Of a stretch of 49,300 nt of DNA, positions 1 through 6,873 are shown piece after piece. The position numbers were made by a program, and so were the translations under genes. How positions within the stretch are numbered: the first letter of the stretch is position 1; every line of letters starts with the position of its first letter. The notes beneath the pieces were generated by a model that was given only the letters and a program-made list of their open reading frames with translations, was not told the DNA's origin and ran no database searches. This stretch comes from Bacteroidota bacterium (GTDB lineage: Bacteria; Bacteroidota; Bacteroidia; Bacteroidales; GCA-2748055): contig JAAEOI010000081.1 of assembly GCA_024244665.1 (NCBI GenBank), forward strand, positions 1-49,300, in the 5' to 3' direction.

Positions 1-1
1 A

Positions 2-244
2 GTGAGTGCTGCCAGGCATGTTAAGAAGTCTTTGGCTCAACTGGCTAAAAGCCTCGGAAACTTCCCGGAAAAATACTCCACAGAAGAATACCTGGTCGAT
101 GAGCCGAGGAACTACCGGTCGGTATCCAAATGGCGATACAAGATCGTTTACGAAGTAACAGACAAGTACCTGCTCATATCCGACATTATTAACACCAGCC
201 AGCATCCCTCCAAAATAAGGAGAATAACGGAGCATAAGGAGTAA
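2..244 (+). CDS. ParE/RelE-family toxin, C-terminal part (5' end outside window)
   Basis: This is the C-terminal part of a type II toxin-antitoxin toxin of the ParE/RelE superfamily, small proteins that inhibit gyrase or cleave mRNA on the ribosome. The family core is visible as NYRSVSKWRYKIVYEV followed by DIINTSQHPSKI near the end; the latter matches the family's terminal 'D-hydrophobic-x-HTSQNPxKI' signature. Only 80 codons are present from a GTG at base 2, and ParE proteins usually have about 95-100 residues. The true start, and probably an upstream antitoxin gene, therefore lie before the window. It sits beside a degraded Rhs core and structured non-coding DNA, which suits an accessory region. 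Whether it acts as ParE or RelE cannot be decided from this part. Confidence 0.7.
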   Translation: MSAARHVKKSLAQLAKSLGNFPEKYSTEEYLVDEPRNYRSVSKWRYKIVYEVTDKYLLISDIINTSQHPSKIRRITEHKE

Positions 245-646
245 CTCTTCCCCACAAAACAAAATCCCGGCCTTTCGCTTCTCTCAAGGCTTGCACGGTC
301 TTTTGTTTTGTTCCGCACTCCGCCCTGCTGGCGCTTTGCGTTGCCAGCCCTGTTTGCAGCCCATTGTGAAGCCAAACAGGCTGACGCCGCAATCAAATAC
401 TTTAAAAGAGCTGCAAGCTCTCCCATCGGCAAAGGCGCCGCACAGCCAGTGCACTGTAGCTCTTCGAGGTGTCCTGCAAAAACTCCAACCATTAGTTGGA
501 GAAATATCTTAAAACCAGAATCGGCAAGTTAAGCCAACTCAACCCACAGTCAAGGTCAAGCCCTCAAGGGTCCAGAAAAAGAACCTTGACACTTGTCCAC
601 CCACGGCTTGGATAGAGGCCTAATCTGGTGTTAAGGCTGATAGTGT
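245..646. other. Non-coding stretch with several inverted repeats
   Basis: No credible gene was found here. The stretch holds three clear dyads. A long imperfect inverted repeat spans 338-387: left arm 338-356, right arm 373-387, pairing GCGT, CAGCC and TGTTTG segments with a three-base and a one-base bulge on the left. A perfect 7-bp hairpin lies at 483-501 (CTCCAAC / GTTGGAG, 5-base loop). A perfect 8-bp dyad lies at 549-590 (GTCAAGGT / ACCTTGAC) and encloses a small CCCT/AGGG dyad. None is followed by a convincing T-run, so they are not simple terminators. Their role is unknown. Confidence 0.45.
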
Positions 647-757
647 GGCTACAATGGTAAAGAACTTCAAGACGAACAGATTGGATCAGCATCAATCAAT
701 TTGGACTAGTATGATTATGGTTTTAGGTTCTACGATATAGCAGAGCAAGTCCCAAAG
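647..757 (+). pseudogene. Rhs/YD-repeat core domain remnant
   Basis: Reading the frame that starts at base 647 gives GYNGKELQDE, a short non-consensus insert, then LD, a TAG stop at 707-709, and YDYGFRFYD. This matches the C-terminal Rhs core of YD-repeat polymorphic toxins and wall-associated proteins, usually 'YNGKELQDE...LDWYDYGARFYDPQLGRW...DPLAEQ'. The TAG stands exactly where the conserved Trp (TGG) belongs. The frame then runs IAEQVPK before a TGA at 758, as if the stretch between 'YDPQ' and 'LAEQ' had been deleted. No start codon, upstream YD repeats or toxin tip remain, so this is a dead fragment of a once very large gene. The identification rests on the two family motifs in one frame. 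Confidence 0.6.
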
Positions 758-923
758 TGAATTTGGAATTTGGTGTTGCAATATTTCAACAACGGGTGTT
801 ACTGCTCCATGACGAGTATGAGGAATAGTTTTGTACCCTGCCTGAAAAATCCAGAGAAGTGTTATGCGGGAATGCCATTCTGTGGAAAGGGAAAAACACC
901 GGTCCCCTATCCAAATGAGATAA
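758..923. other. Non-coding stretch downstream of the fucosidase genes
   Basis: No conserved protein motif was seen on either strand. The region separates the Rhs wreck from the convergent end of the first fucosidase gene. No strong terminator hairpin was found after the fucosidase stop codon. Confidence 0.35.
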
Positions 924-2729
924 TTATTCCCCTATCCAGAGCCACTGGAAGGCAGGCGCCTCCACCTTCCCCGGATTTATTGTGAGGGAGATATCGTAGA
1001 AACCGGCCGACTCGAATTCCAGGGTACCCAGGCCGTGTGATTCGAAGCTCTCAATCCACCAGTTGCTATTGGGTTCACCAACGGTCTGACCGGTATTCCT
1101 GATCTCCCCCGACAGTTTCTGTCCAGCGGCCATTATTGAAATTGAACCAGCTCCATCTGTACCCCGGAAGCTATAGGAGACATCGGCTTTCAACTTCCCG
1201 GGGCGGTCCACATAGATCCGCCAGGAATAACTGCTTTTACTTTTCACATCGATATGGGCAGGAGTGGTTCCACGCCTTCCGGACGGACTGATAATACTGC
1301 TCCCACTGAAAGCCGTCATATTCAACGGAGTCAGGGAATAGGCCCCATGCACCGATTTTGACACCAGTCCTTCCATGATCTCCGGGTAATGATCATATTC
1401 CAGTACCACAACTGAGACCCGTGGATCGGGTGAAAATTCAGGTAACTCAATGAGTGTAAAGGCTTCTTTGTGTGTGAAATTTAGCGCATCCTGCTCCGAA
1501 TCAGCAAGCAGAAATGCTTTTTCAGGCCGGGCCAAAATTCCGCTTACCGGCAGTTTCCCACACAGGGGCCAGTTAAACAGATGCAGGTAGAGGCGGGTTC
1601 GTCCATCGGACATTCTCCTGGAGGTAATTTTTCCCCACGAGTGCTGATCCTTTCGCAAATCGAAGGCCTGGCTACCGTAAATGGATTCTCCGTTTTTATG
1701 CAGCCACGTTCCCATCTCCTGCAGCCGGTGCGAGATTTCATAGGGAACATCACCATTGGCCCTTGGGCCGATGTTCAGCATGAAGTTCCCGTTCAGACTC
1801 ACATTGCTGATCAGGGAGTGCAAAAGGGTTGTAGTCGATTTGTACTGCTCCTCCAGGGCATGAAAGCCCCAGGAGTGTGCAACTGTTGCCGGACTCTGCC
1901 ACGGGAATTCCTCCTTTTTACTTCCAAGCTGGTTATCTCCCAGTGTTTTAAAGTCGATATCACTGTCCTCTTCGATGGACAAGCCAAGACGGGAATTCAC
2001 CAGGCATTCCGGTTGAAGTTCACGGATCAGGCTTTTCAGCTGCATCAGTTGCTCCCTGCTTACGCATGATTTGGAGTGATGAATCCACATATCGAACCAG
2101 ATCAGCCCCACATCACCGTAGGAGGTAAGCAGCTCTTTCATCTGGGGAATTACCTTCTCCTGCCAGTACCGGTCATAGTCCGCCGCCTCGATCCCATAGA
2201 TTTCCCTGCTATGATCCCAGCCGTGGGGATGCTCCCAGTCCACCCAGTGGGAGTAATACAGGCCCAGCTTCAATCCATGCTTACGGCAGGCATCCGCCAA
2301 TTCAGCAATAATATCCCGGCCACTGTACCCTGTTACATCGTAATCACTCACCTTGCTGTCCCAAAGGGCAAATCCGTCGTGGTGCTTGGCTGTGATGGTA
2401 ACATATTTCATGCCCGCCTCCTTTGCCAGCAAAACCCAGTCTTCGGGATCAATTTTCTCCCAGTTAAACCGGTCCAGCAGACCCAGGTACTCCTCCCTGC
2501 CAATACGGTTCCTGTAATAGATCCACTCGGCATAATCATTGTCGTTGCGCAGTTTCTCCTCCTTCCATATGCCCTCTGCTCCACTATATACCCCCCAGTG
2601 AATAAACATGCCGAACCTGGCATCTGTAAACCAGAGTGCCCTTTCATTGGTATTCTCCTGGGAGATCCCCGGGTAAGTGATTGCTAGGAACAGGGCAAGG
2701 ATAATGATTCTGTGAATGTGTTGTCTCAT
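924..2729 (-). CDS. Secreted alpha-L-fucosidase, GH29
   Basis: A 601-aa glycoside hydrolase family 29 enzyme, expected to release terminal L-fucose from glycans by a retaining mechanism. The N-terminus is an export signal (residues 1-23, ending GISQ). The catalytic TIM barrel follows, with WFTDARFGMFIHWGVYS near 33, KHHDGFALW at 115-123 and the nucleophile motif GLIWFDMW, whose Asp is residue 213. The last ~110 residues form a beta-rich C-terminal module, probably carbohydrate-binding, as is common after GH29 barrels. The general acid/base residue varies in the family and was not assigned. It lies 11 bp downstream of a second GH29 gene on the same strand, so the two probably form one transcript. 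No SusC/SusD pair is nearby, so this is not a classical polysaccharide utilization locus. Confidence 0.92.
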   Translation of the reverse strand: MRQHIHRIIILALFLAITYPGISQENTNERALWFTDARFGMFIHWGVYSGAEGIWKEEKLRNDNDYAEWIYYRNRIGREEYLGLLDRFNWEKIDPEDWVLLAKEAGMKYVTITAKHHDGFALWDSKVSDYDVTGYSGRDIIAELADACRKHGLKLGLYYSHWVDWEHPHGWDHSREIYGIEAADYDRYWQEKVIPQMKELLTSYGDVGLIWFDMWIHHSKSCVSREQLMQLKSLIRELQPECLVNSRLGLSIEEDSDIDFKTLGDNQLGSKKEEFPWQSPATVAHSWGFHALEEQYKSTTTLLHSLISNVSLNGNFMLNIGPRANGDVPYEISHRLQEMGTWLHKNGESIYGSQAFDLRKDQHSWGKITSRRMSDGRTRLYLHLFNWPLCGKLPVSGILARPEKAFLLADSEQDALNFTHKEAFTLIELPEFSPDPRVSVVVLEYDHYPEIMEGLVSKSVHGAYSLTPLNMTAFSGSSIISPSGRRGTTPAHIDVKSKSSYSWRIYVDRPGKLKADVSYSFRGTDGAGSISIMAAGQKLSGEIRNTGQTVGEPNSNWWIESFESHGLGTLEFESAGFYDISLTINPGKVEAPAFQWLWIGE

Positions 2730-2740
2730 ACAGTATATCC

Positions 2741-4837
2741 TTAATGTTTTTCAGTGACAATTCCCAATTCAGCGATAGTAACAAAATTCCGGTCATCGAT
2801 CTCAGCTTCAGCCACGAAGCGGATATACCTGCAGGTTTTGGCCGCAAAAGTCCTGATCTGAAGCACCGGGCTGTTCCTGATGTTGCTGAATTCTCCTGCT
2901 GATACCGCCTCTCCCCACTGTTTGCCGTCTTCGCTCACATAAAAACTGTACTGGGATATGGTCCCGTCAATGTAACGCTTTTGCGTTGGCAGGTATGTAA
3001 ATCCGCTAATCTCAAGAGTTTCACCCAGGTCCACCACCACCTCCTGCGGGAGACCGGCACCCGGCTGACTCCGCCAGATACTTGCAGGCCTTGCATCAAT
3101 CATGTCCACTCCATTATAGTCCTTCCTGGGATCGGGTATCATCACCTGCCAAAGCTCCTTACATATGTCATACTTCTTCAAAGCCATTGAACTTGTCACT
3201 CCCGTTTCAGGGTCAAGGGCCATAGCCCTGACCTCACCATGACCTTTGAGCTCAAAGGAGCCATCATTGCGGTCCGACTCAGCCGTGGGTTCGCTCCCGT
3301 CGGTGGTAAAATATATTTCAAGCCCACTGTCAAAAGACTCCAGGGAGATATTACCCTCCTTGTCACGCTCAATGAGCGGCGGTTCAAGGAGCTTTGGAGC
3401 ATGATAGACTTCCACACTGGAAATGAGGGGACAGGCTCTGGAATCCAGCACATTGAAGCGCAGCTTCTCCGAGCTTACATTGTCAAACCGGAGGATCCGT
3501 TTACTGCCGACGGTGGTCTGGGCATCAATCTCCACCCAGGCATCGTCTATCCAGGCCTCAATGGAAAAGGCCCTGACACGCTGTCCCAGTGGGATGTACT
3601 CCCTCACCAGGAAACGGTTAAAGGTGGTGATCTCATCGAAATTGATGGTGAGCGCTGCTTCCGTAACTCCATCATCAGTGGACCAGTATGTCTCCGGATC
3701 ACCATCCACAGCCATGCTGGCATCATACTTTCGGGAACCGCCACGCACCTTGTCTGCATTCACAGAGGCGTCCATGGCCAGATCCGTTCGCAGGTCATTG
3801 CTGATCACCTCCACCATTTTCATCAACTGTTCAACATCCTTCTCATGGATCAGTCCCCGGTGATCGACCGGAAAATTGAGTAAAAAGGAGGCATTCCTGC
3901 CTATGGAATTATAATAGATGTCCACCAGCTGCTTCACTGATCTCACCTTATGATCTTCCGATTGGTGATAATACCAGCCCGGACGTATGGAGACATCCAC
4001 TTCGGCAGGAACCCAGTGGGTGCCATCCTCATGCCCGGTGGTGAGATCCTTGTAGTTGGGCGACCCGGGGTAGAATTCATCCCTTCGAATCATGCTCCAG
4101 TTGGTCTCTCCGGCCCAACCTGCTTCATTACCCACCCAACGGACACCGGGACCTGCATCGCTGAACATCACTGCACCGGGTTGCAGCTCCCTGACAATCT
4201 GCCTTGTATTGGGCCAGTCATAATAAGTCTCACGGTCGACCCGGCGCTCCTCATTGGCTCCTCCATAGTAGCCCGTACCCCCGTTGGCCCCGTCAAACCA
4301 TACTTCGAAGACCTCTCCGTAGTTGCTCATCAGCTCGGTCAGCTGGTTTCGCAGATAGGTGATGTAGGCATCCGTGCCATACTGGGCATGGTTCCGGTCC
4401 CAAGGTGAGAGGTAAAGCCCCAGCTTCAATCCGAACTCATGACAGGCATCGGCCAGCTCACTTACCACATCTCCCTTCCCATCTTTCCATGGGGAGTTTT
4501 TTACCGAATGCTCCGTATACTCCGAAGGCCACAGGCAAAAACCATCATGGTGCTTGGCGGTCAGAATGATCCCCTTCATCCCAGCCTCCTTGCAGACTCG
4601 CGCCCACTGGCGGCAATCCAGTTCTGTGGGATTGAACAGTTCGGGCGACTCCCCGCCGGTCCCCCACTCCATATCGGTGAAGGTATTCATATTAAAGTGC
4701 ACAAAGGCATAGAACTCCAACTCATGCCATTTCAATTGTCTTGCTTCGGGTAGGGGATTCAATGGAGCTGGTGGCAGGGTTTGATCGCAGGAAACCAGAA
4801 GGGCCAATACCAGAAAAACAGGCGTGATTCTTTTCAT
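2741..4837 (-). CDS. GH29 alpha-L-fucosidase lipoprotein with discoidin-like domains
   Basis: A 698-aa GH29 fucosidase with a lipoprotein signal (lipobox LVSC, Cys17), so probably a surface or periplasmic lipoprotein. The barrel shows EFYAFVHFNMNTF at 41-53, KHHDGFCLW at 95-103 and EVWFDGANGGTGYYGG, with Asp182 as the likely nucleophile. That WFDG form resembles the GH29 subgroup often specific for alpha-1,3/1,4 linkages; this is inference. After the barrel come an F5/8-type C (discoidin) module with DGDPETYWST near 375-385, a short chitobiase-like module (IYFTTDGSEPT) and a second discoidin-like module running to the end (VDLGETLEISGF, CRYIRFV). These suggest multivalent glycan binding. It is the first gene of a two-gene unit with the downstream GH29. 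Confidence 0.92.
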   Translation of the reverse strand: MKRITPVFLVLALLVSCDQTLPPAPLNPLPEARQLKWHELEFYAFVHFNMNTFTDMEWGTGGESPELFNPTELDCRQWARVCKEAGMKGIILTAKHHDGFCLWPSEYTEHSVKNSPWKDGKGDVVSELADACHEFGLKLGLYLSPWDRNHAQYGTDAYITYLRNQLTELMSNYGEVFEVWFDGANGGTGYYGGANEERRVDRETYYDWPNTRQIVRELQPGAVMFSDAGPGVRWVGNEAGWAGETNWSMIRRDEFYPGSPNYKDLTTGHEDGTHWVPAEVDVSIRPGWYYHQSEDHKVRSVKQLVDIYYNSIGRNASFLLNFPVDHRGLIHEKDVEQLMKMVEVISNDLRTDLAMDASVNADKVRGGSRKYDASMAVDGDPETYWSTDDGVTEAALTINFDEITTFNRFLVREYIPLGQRVRAFSIEAWIDDAWVEIDAQTTVGSKRILRFDNVSSEKLRFNVLDSRACPLISSVEVYHAPKLLEPPLIERDKEGNISLESFDSGLEIYFTTDGSEPTAESDRNDGSFELKGHGEVRAMALDPETGVTSSMALKKYDICKELWQVMIPDPRKDYNGVDMIDARPASIWRSQPGAGLPQEVVVDLGETLEISGFTYLPTQKRYIDGTISQYSFYVSEDGKQWGEAVSAGEFSNIRNSPVLQIRTFAAKTCRYIRFVAEAEIDDRNFVTIAELGIVTEKH

Positions 4838-4840
4838 TGC

Positions 4841-4957
4841 TTATGGATAATAATGAGTGGAGAATGTGGCAATTTTATTCCCGCCGGTAATAGCATCCTG
4901 CCCAAAGATTGTTCCTGCGAAAAACAGAAAGCACATGAAAAGCAGCAGTTCCTTCTT
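4841..4957 (-). pseudogene. Orphan signal-peptide remnant upstream of the GH29 pair
   Basis: On the minus strand, immediately before the fucosidase start, one frame reads IKKELLLFMCFLFFAGTIF then GQDAITGG, and ends at TAA 4841-4843. Lys-Lys followed by a hydrophobic core and a GQ cleavage site is a typical Sec signal peptide, and the likely old ATG appears as ATT. Only about 17 residues follow the cleavage site. It is best read as the 5' stub of a lost secreted-protein gene. A short leader peptide starting at the internal ATG (4936) cannot be excluded. Confidence 0.35.
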
Positions 4958-5021
4958 AATGGAATTTAGTTCTTGCGATATCTTGCTTTCCGGTTAACGT
5001 TAAGGCGCTAAGACAATAGAG

Positions 5022-5057
5022 AAAAAGAGAGCCCGGGAAAACAAGCCCCGGTCTCTC
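5022..5057 (-). terminator. Rho-independent terminator of the 120-aa secreted protein gene
   Basis: On the minus strand a stem GAGAG-A-CCGGG pairs with CCCGG-G-CTCTC across an 8-9-base loop and is followed directly by TTTTT. It begins about 14 bp after the stop codon at 5071. One A-G mismatch interrupts the stem. Confidence 0.75.
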
Positions 5058-5070
5058 CGTAATAATTTCT

Positions 5071-5433
5071 CTACTTCTTCTTCCCCGTCATCGGAATAGT
5101 CCCGGCGCTATAGGAAGCGCTTCCTTCAAACTTCTCCTTTTTCAGGGTAGCTTTGATAGTTACAGACTCTCCTTCGATATTTACCTTGAACGTTAATACG
5201 TTCTTCTCATATTTGACTTCGTTTCCCTGGACCTTGGAATACTCACTAAATACCATCTCAACCTTGAGTTCCTTTCCATCCTTTTCAACCACAATATCAC
5301 CTGAACTATACTCATAAGGTGCCTGATCGGCTAGGTATTCCCAGGTTCCAACAGGATCCACTTTTTTCTGTGCAGAAACAGTGGTAAACGATGCAGCAAG
5401 CATCACAAGCATTAAAATCTTAATCGTTTTCAT
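5071..5433 (-). CDS. Small secreted beta-rich protein of unknown function
   Basis: A 120-aa protein with a clear Sec signal peptide (MKTIKILMLVMLAASFTTVS, cleavage before AQKK). The mature part starts VDPVGTWEY and alternates short hydrophobic and charged strands (ELKVEMVFS, VLTFKVNIEG, VTIKATLKK), ending in a basic TGKKK tail. The 'GTWEY' opening and strand pattern recall lipocalin-like or META-like small periplasmic beta-barrels of Bacteroidota, but no specific family was recognised. A strong terminator lies just downstream, so it is probably a monocistronic, well-expressed gene. Its start ATG is supported by the signal peptide directly after it. No function is proposed. Confidence 0.75.
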   Translation of the reverse strand: MKTIKILMLVMLAASFTTVSAQKKVDPVGTWEYLADQAPYEYSSGDIVVEKDGKELKVEMVFSEYSKVQGNEVKYEKNVLTFKVNIEGESVTIKATLKKEKFEGSASYSAGTIPMTGKKK

Positions 5434-5459
5434 TTCTCTTGTTTTAAGTAATTATTGAA

Positions 5460-5939
5460 TCAAAAGTAATCACTAATTCTCTTTTGGTATACATCTCCAT
5501 CAGGATCGAGGATATAAATTCCTGGTTCATCTGCATAACGTTCAGCAATGGTTCGCCAGAGATTGGCATAGTGATCCTGAATCCCGATACCGTCGGAAGC
5601 AGAAGTGTTTTTCCGGAAATTACCGAAGGCGGTTTGCACGGCGGAACTTATCAGATAGGCATCACTCCATACAACTCCTGTCTGGTGTGGCTGACCATCG
5701 GTCAGAGTAGCCCAATCGGGGGCTCCGTCTGAGAATTGAACAGGATAGAGGTCGGGGTGCATATCAGGCATCACATAAATCCTGTTCTCGGAGGCCCAGC
5801 GAATCCTTCCATCTACCTTTACAAAAGCATTCCTTTGCTTCTTACCTGCCTGCTCTTTACTGTTGGAGCCGCTGCAGGAGCGGAAAATTAATCCAACACT
5901 AATCAGCACATTAACAAGTGTGAATTGCTGAATTGTCAT
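5460..5939 (-). pseudogene. Truncated GH5 (endoglycoceramidase-like) glycosidase remnant
   Basis: A 159-codon frame with a lipoprotein-like signal (Cys22, FRSCSGS), then FVKVDGR, then ENRIYVMPDMHPDLYPVQ, FSDGAPDWATLTDG, and IGIQDHYANLWRTIAERYAD. These blocks match the endoglycoceramidase-like GH5 family, where 'NGIYVFLDMHQDLYSVKYSDGAPEWAT' and 'DGVGLQDHYAAMWKHIAERY' are followed by 'DNPAVIGYDLMNEPF'. Two losses are visible. The roughly 70 residues between the 'VDGR' start and 'ENRIYV' are missing in frame, and the protein ends before the acid/base Glu of 'NEP', so both catalytic glutamates are absent. In full-length relatives the enzyme exceeds 400 residues. It is therefore a dead or repurposed fragment, although start, signal and stop still form one open frame. 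Confidence 0.65.
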
Positions 5940-6091
5940 TCTATTGAGGGTTTAACAATTTATCAATTTATTGAATAAAGGGGCGGATACCAAAGAACGG
6001 GGATGGCGGCAATATAATAATTTTTCTATTTGCTTGGGAACTTTAATTTGCTACATTCCTGACATCAACTATTGAAAATCCCGGCAATTAA

Positions 6092-6418
6092 GGAACAATC
6101 TTTCCCCTTCAGCAGGCTGGCAAATCAGCCCTTGAGGCCATAACTGCATGGGAGGAGAACCTGGTCCAGCCCAAACAAAAGACCTTCCAGGACGTAATCA
6201 ACTTCGAAAACAGGTTAAATGCGGAATTAAATATGTTACGCAGCCGCGTTGATTCATACGATCCGAGGCAAACTGACGGGGCCAAAGAGAGAAAGGAAGA
6301 ACTTTTAGGGGAGTGGAACCGGTTGAATCTTGGAATGGAAAGGATTATCAGGGAGAATATCGAAGGATTTAATGAGCTCTACGAAGAGGAAAAATTACCA
6401 GCTTTGATCATTTTATAG
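6092..6418 (+). pseudogene. C-terminal remnant of a VPS10/sortilin-like beta-propeller protein
   Basis: An open frame without its own start reads QAGKSALEAITAWEENLVQP, then KQKTFQDVINFENRLNAEL, and ends KLPALIIL before TAG. This is the conserved C-terminal helical tail of the large Bacteroidota 'VPS10 domain / BNR-repeat glycosyl hydrolase-like' secreted proteins, usually 900-1100 residues with a tail close to 'WEENLIQTKQKTFQDVINFPNKLN...YQEKNIPAIILP'. A TAA at 6089-6091 precedes it and nothing upstream resembles the propeller. Only the final ~108 codons survive, so this is a 5'-truncated pseudogene. An internal ATG at 6233 could in principle express 61 residues, but no function is expected. 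Confidence 0.7.
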
Positions 6419-6459
6419 ATTTTTTATCATATTTATTTAGCATTTCGTGCAATTTTTAG

Positions 6460-6467
6460 TATGTTTG
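6460..6467 (+). promoter_or_regulatory. Bacteroidota-type -7 box upstream of the DgkA-like gene
   Basis: TATGTTTG matches the Bacteroidota -7 consensus TAnnTTTG exactly. A weak upstream element (TTTCG, from 6443) lies about 17 bases before it. Predicted transcription starts about 16 bases before the ATG at 6490. Confidence 0.45.
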
Positions 6468-6489
6468 GTCAAATTTCTGACCGAATACC

Positions 6490-6873
6490 ATGAATTACAC
6501 TCAAGCTGACATTACCATTCAGGATGCTCCTGCTTCGCAGACAAGAACAGGATCGGCCATAAGAAAGGCGCTGAGGCATGATCCGGGACTGATCCTGCAA
6601 CTGTTGCTTGTGATACCTGTGGTTACAGGGGGAATCCTTTTTAATCTGAATGTAATCCAGTGGGTGCTGGTTGGTTTAGTCACCATGATCTACCTTGTAG
6701 CATGCCTGATGCGTACAGCTGCAGTGCTGCAGATTCATCATGACAGTTCCCTGACCCTTTTCCAGATCAGCAGGATCAAAAGCATGGGTAACGCCATTGT
6801 GACCATTACGGCCGCACTCTCACTGATCACCTACATGCTGGTATTTGTCCCGGTAATTATCGAGCTTATTTAA
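6490..6873 (+). CDS. DgkA-like integral membrane protein lacking catalytic acidic residues
   Basis: A 127-aa inner-membrane protein with three hydrophobic segments (about 36-56, 57-78 and 100-125) after a soluble N-terminal arm ending SAIRKALRH. Size, segment spacing and local features (ILFNLNVIQWVLV; IKSMGNAIVTITAALSLITY) resemble the DgkA family of diacylglycerol/undecaprenol kinases. The family's catalytic helix, usually 'AELxNTAIE', aligns here with ACLMRTAAVL. The two glutamates and the Asn therefore correspond to Cys72, Val79 and Arg75. If the homology is right, the protein cannot be a normal kinase. Its 3' end overlaps the convergent yitJ-type gene by 8 bp. An unrelated three-helix membrane protein is the main alternative. 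Confidence 0.6.
   Translation: MNYTQADITIQDAPASQTRTGSAIRKALRHDPGLILQLLLVIPVVTGGILFNLNVIQWVLVGLVTMIYLVACLMRTAAVLQIHHDSSLTLFQISRIKSMGNAIVTITAALSLITYMLVFVPVIIELI

Noticed and set aside
148..532. Overlapping short frames after the ParE-type gene on both strands
   Set aside because: None has a coherent domain, signal or membrane pattern; they arise in GC-rich structured non-coding DNA.
338..534. Integron attC site after the toxin gene
   Set aside because: A bulged palindrome and one GTTRRRY-like heptamer (GTTAAGC, 528-534) are present, but no matching RYYYAAC box at suitable distance was found.
1581..2687. Long open frames antisense to the fucosidase genes
   Set aside because: They mirror the codon structure of the real genes and show no protein motifs; similar shadows occur opposite Tex, YitJ, menD and others.
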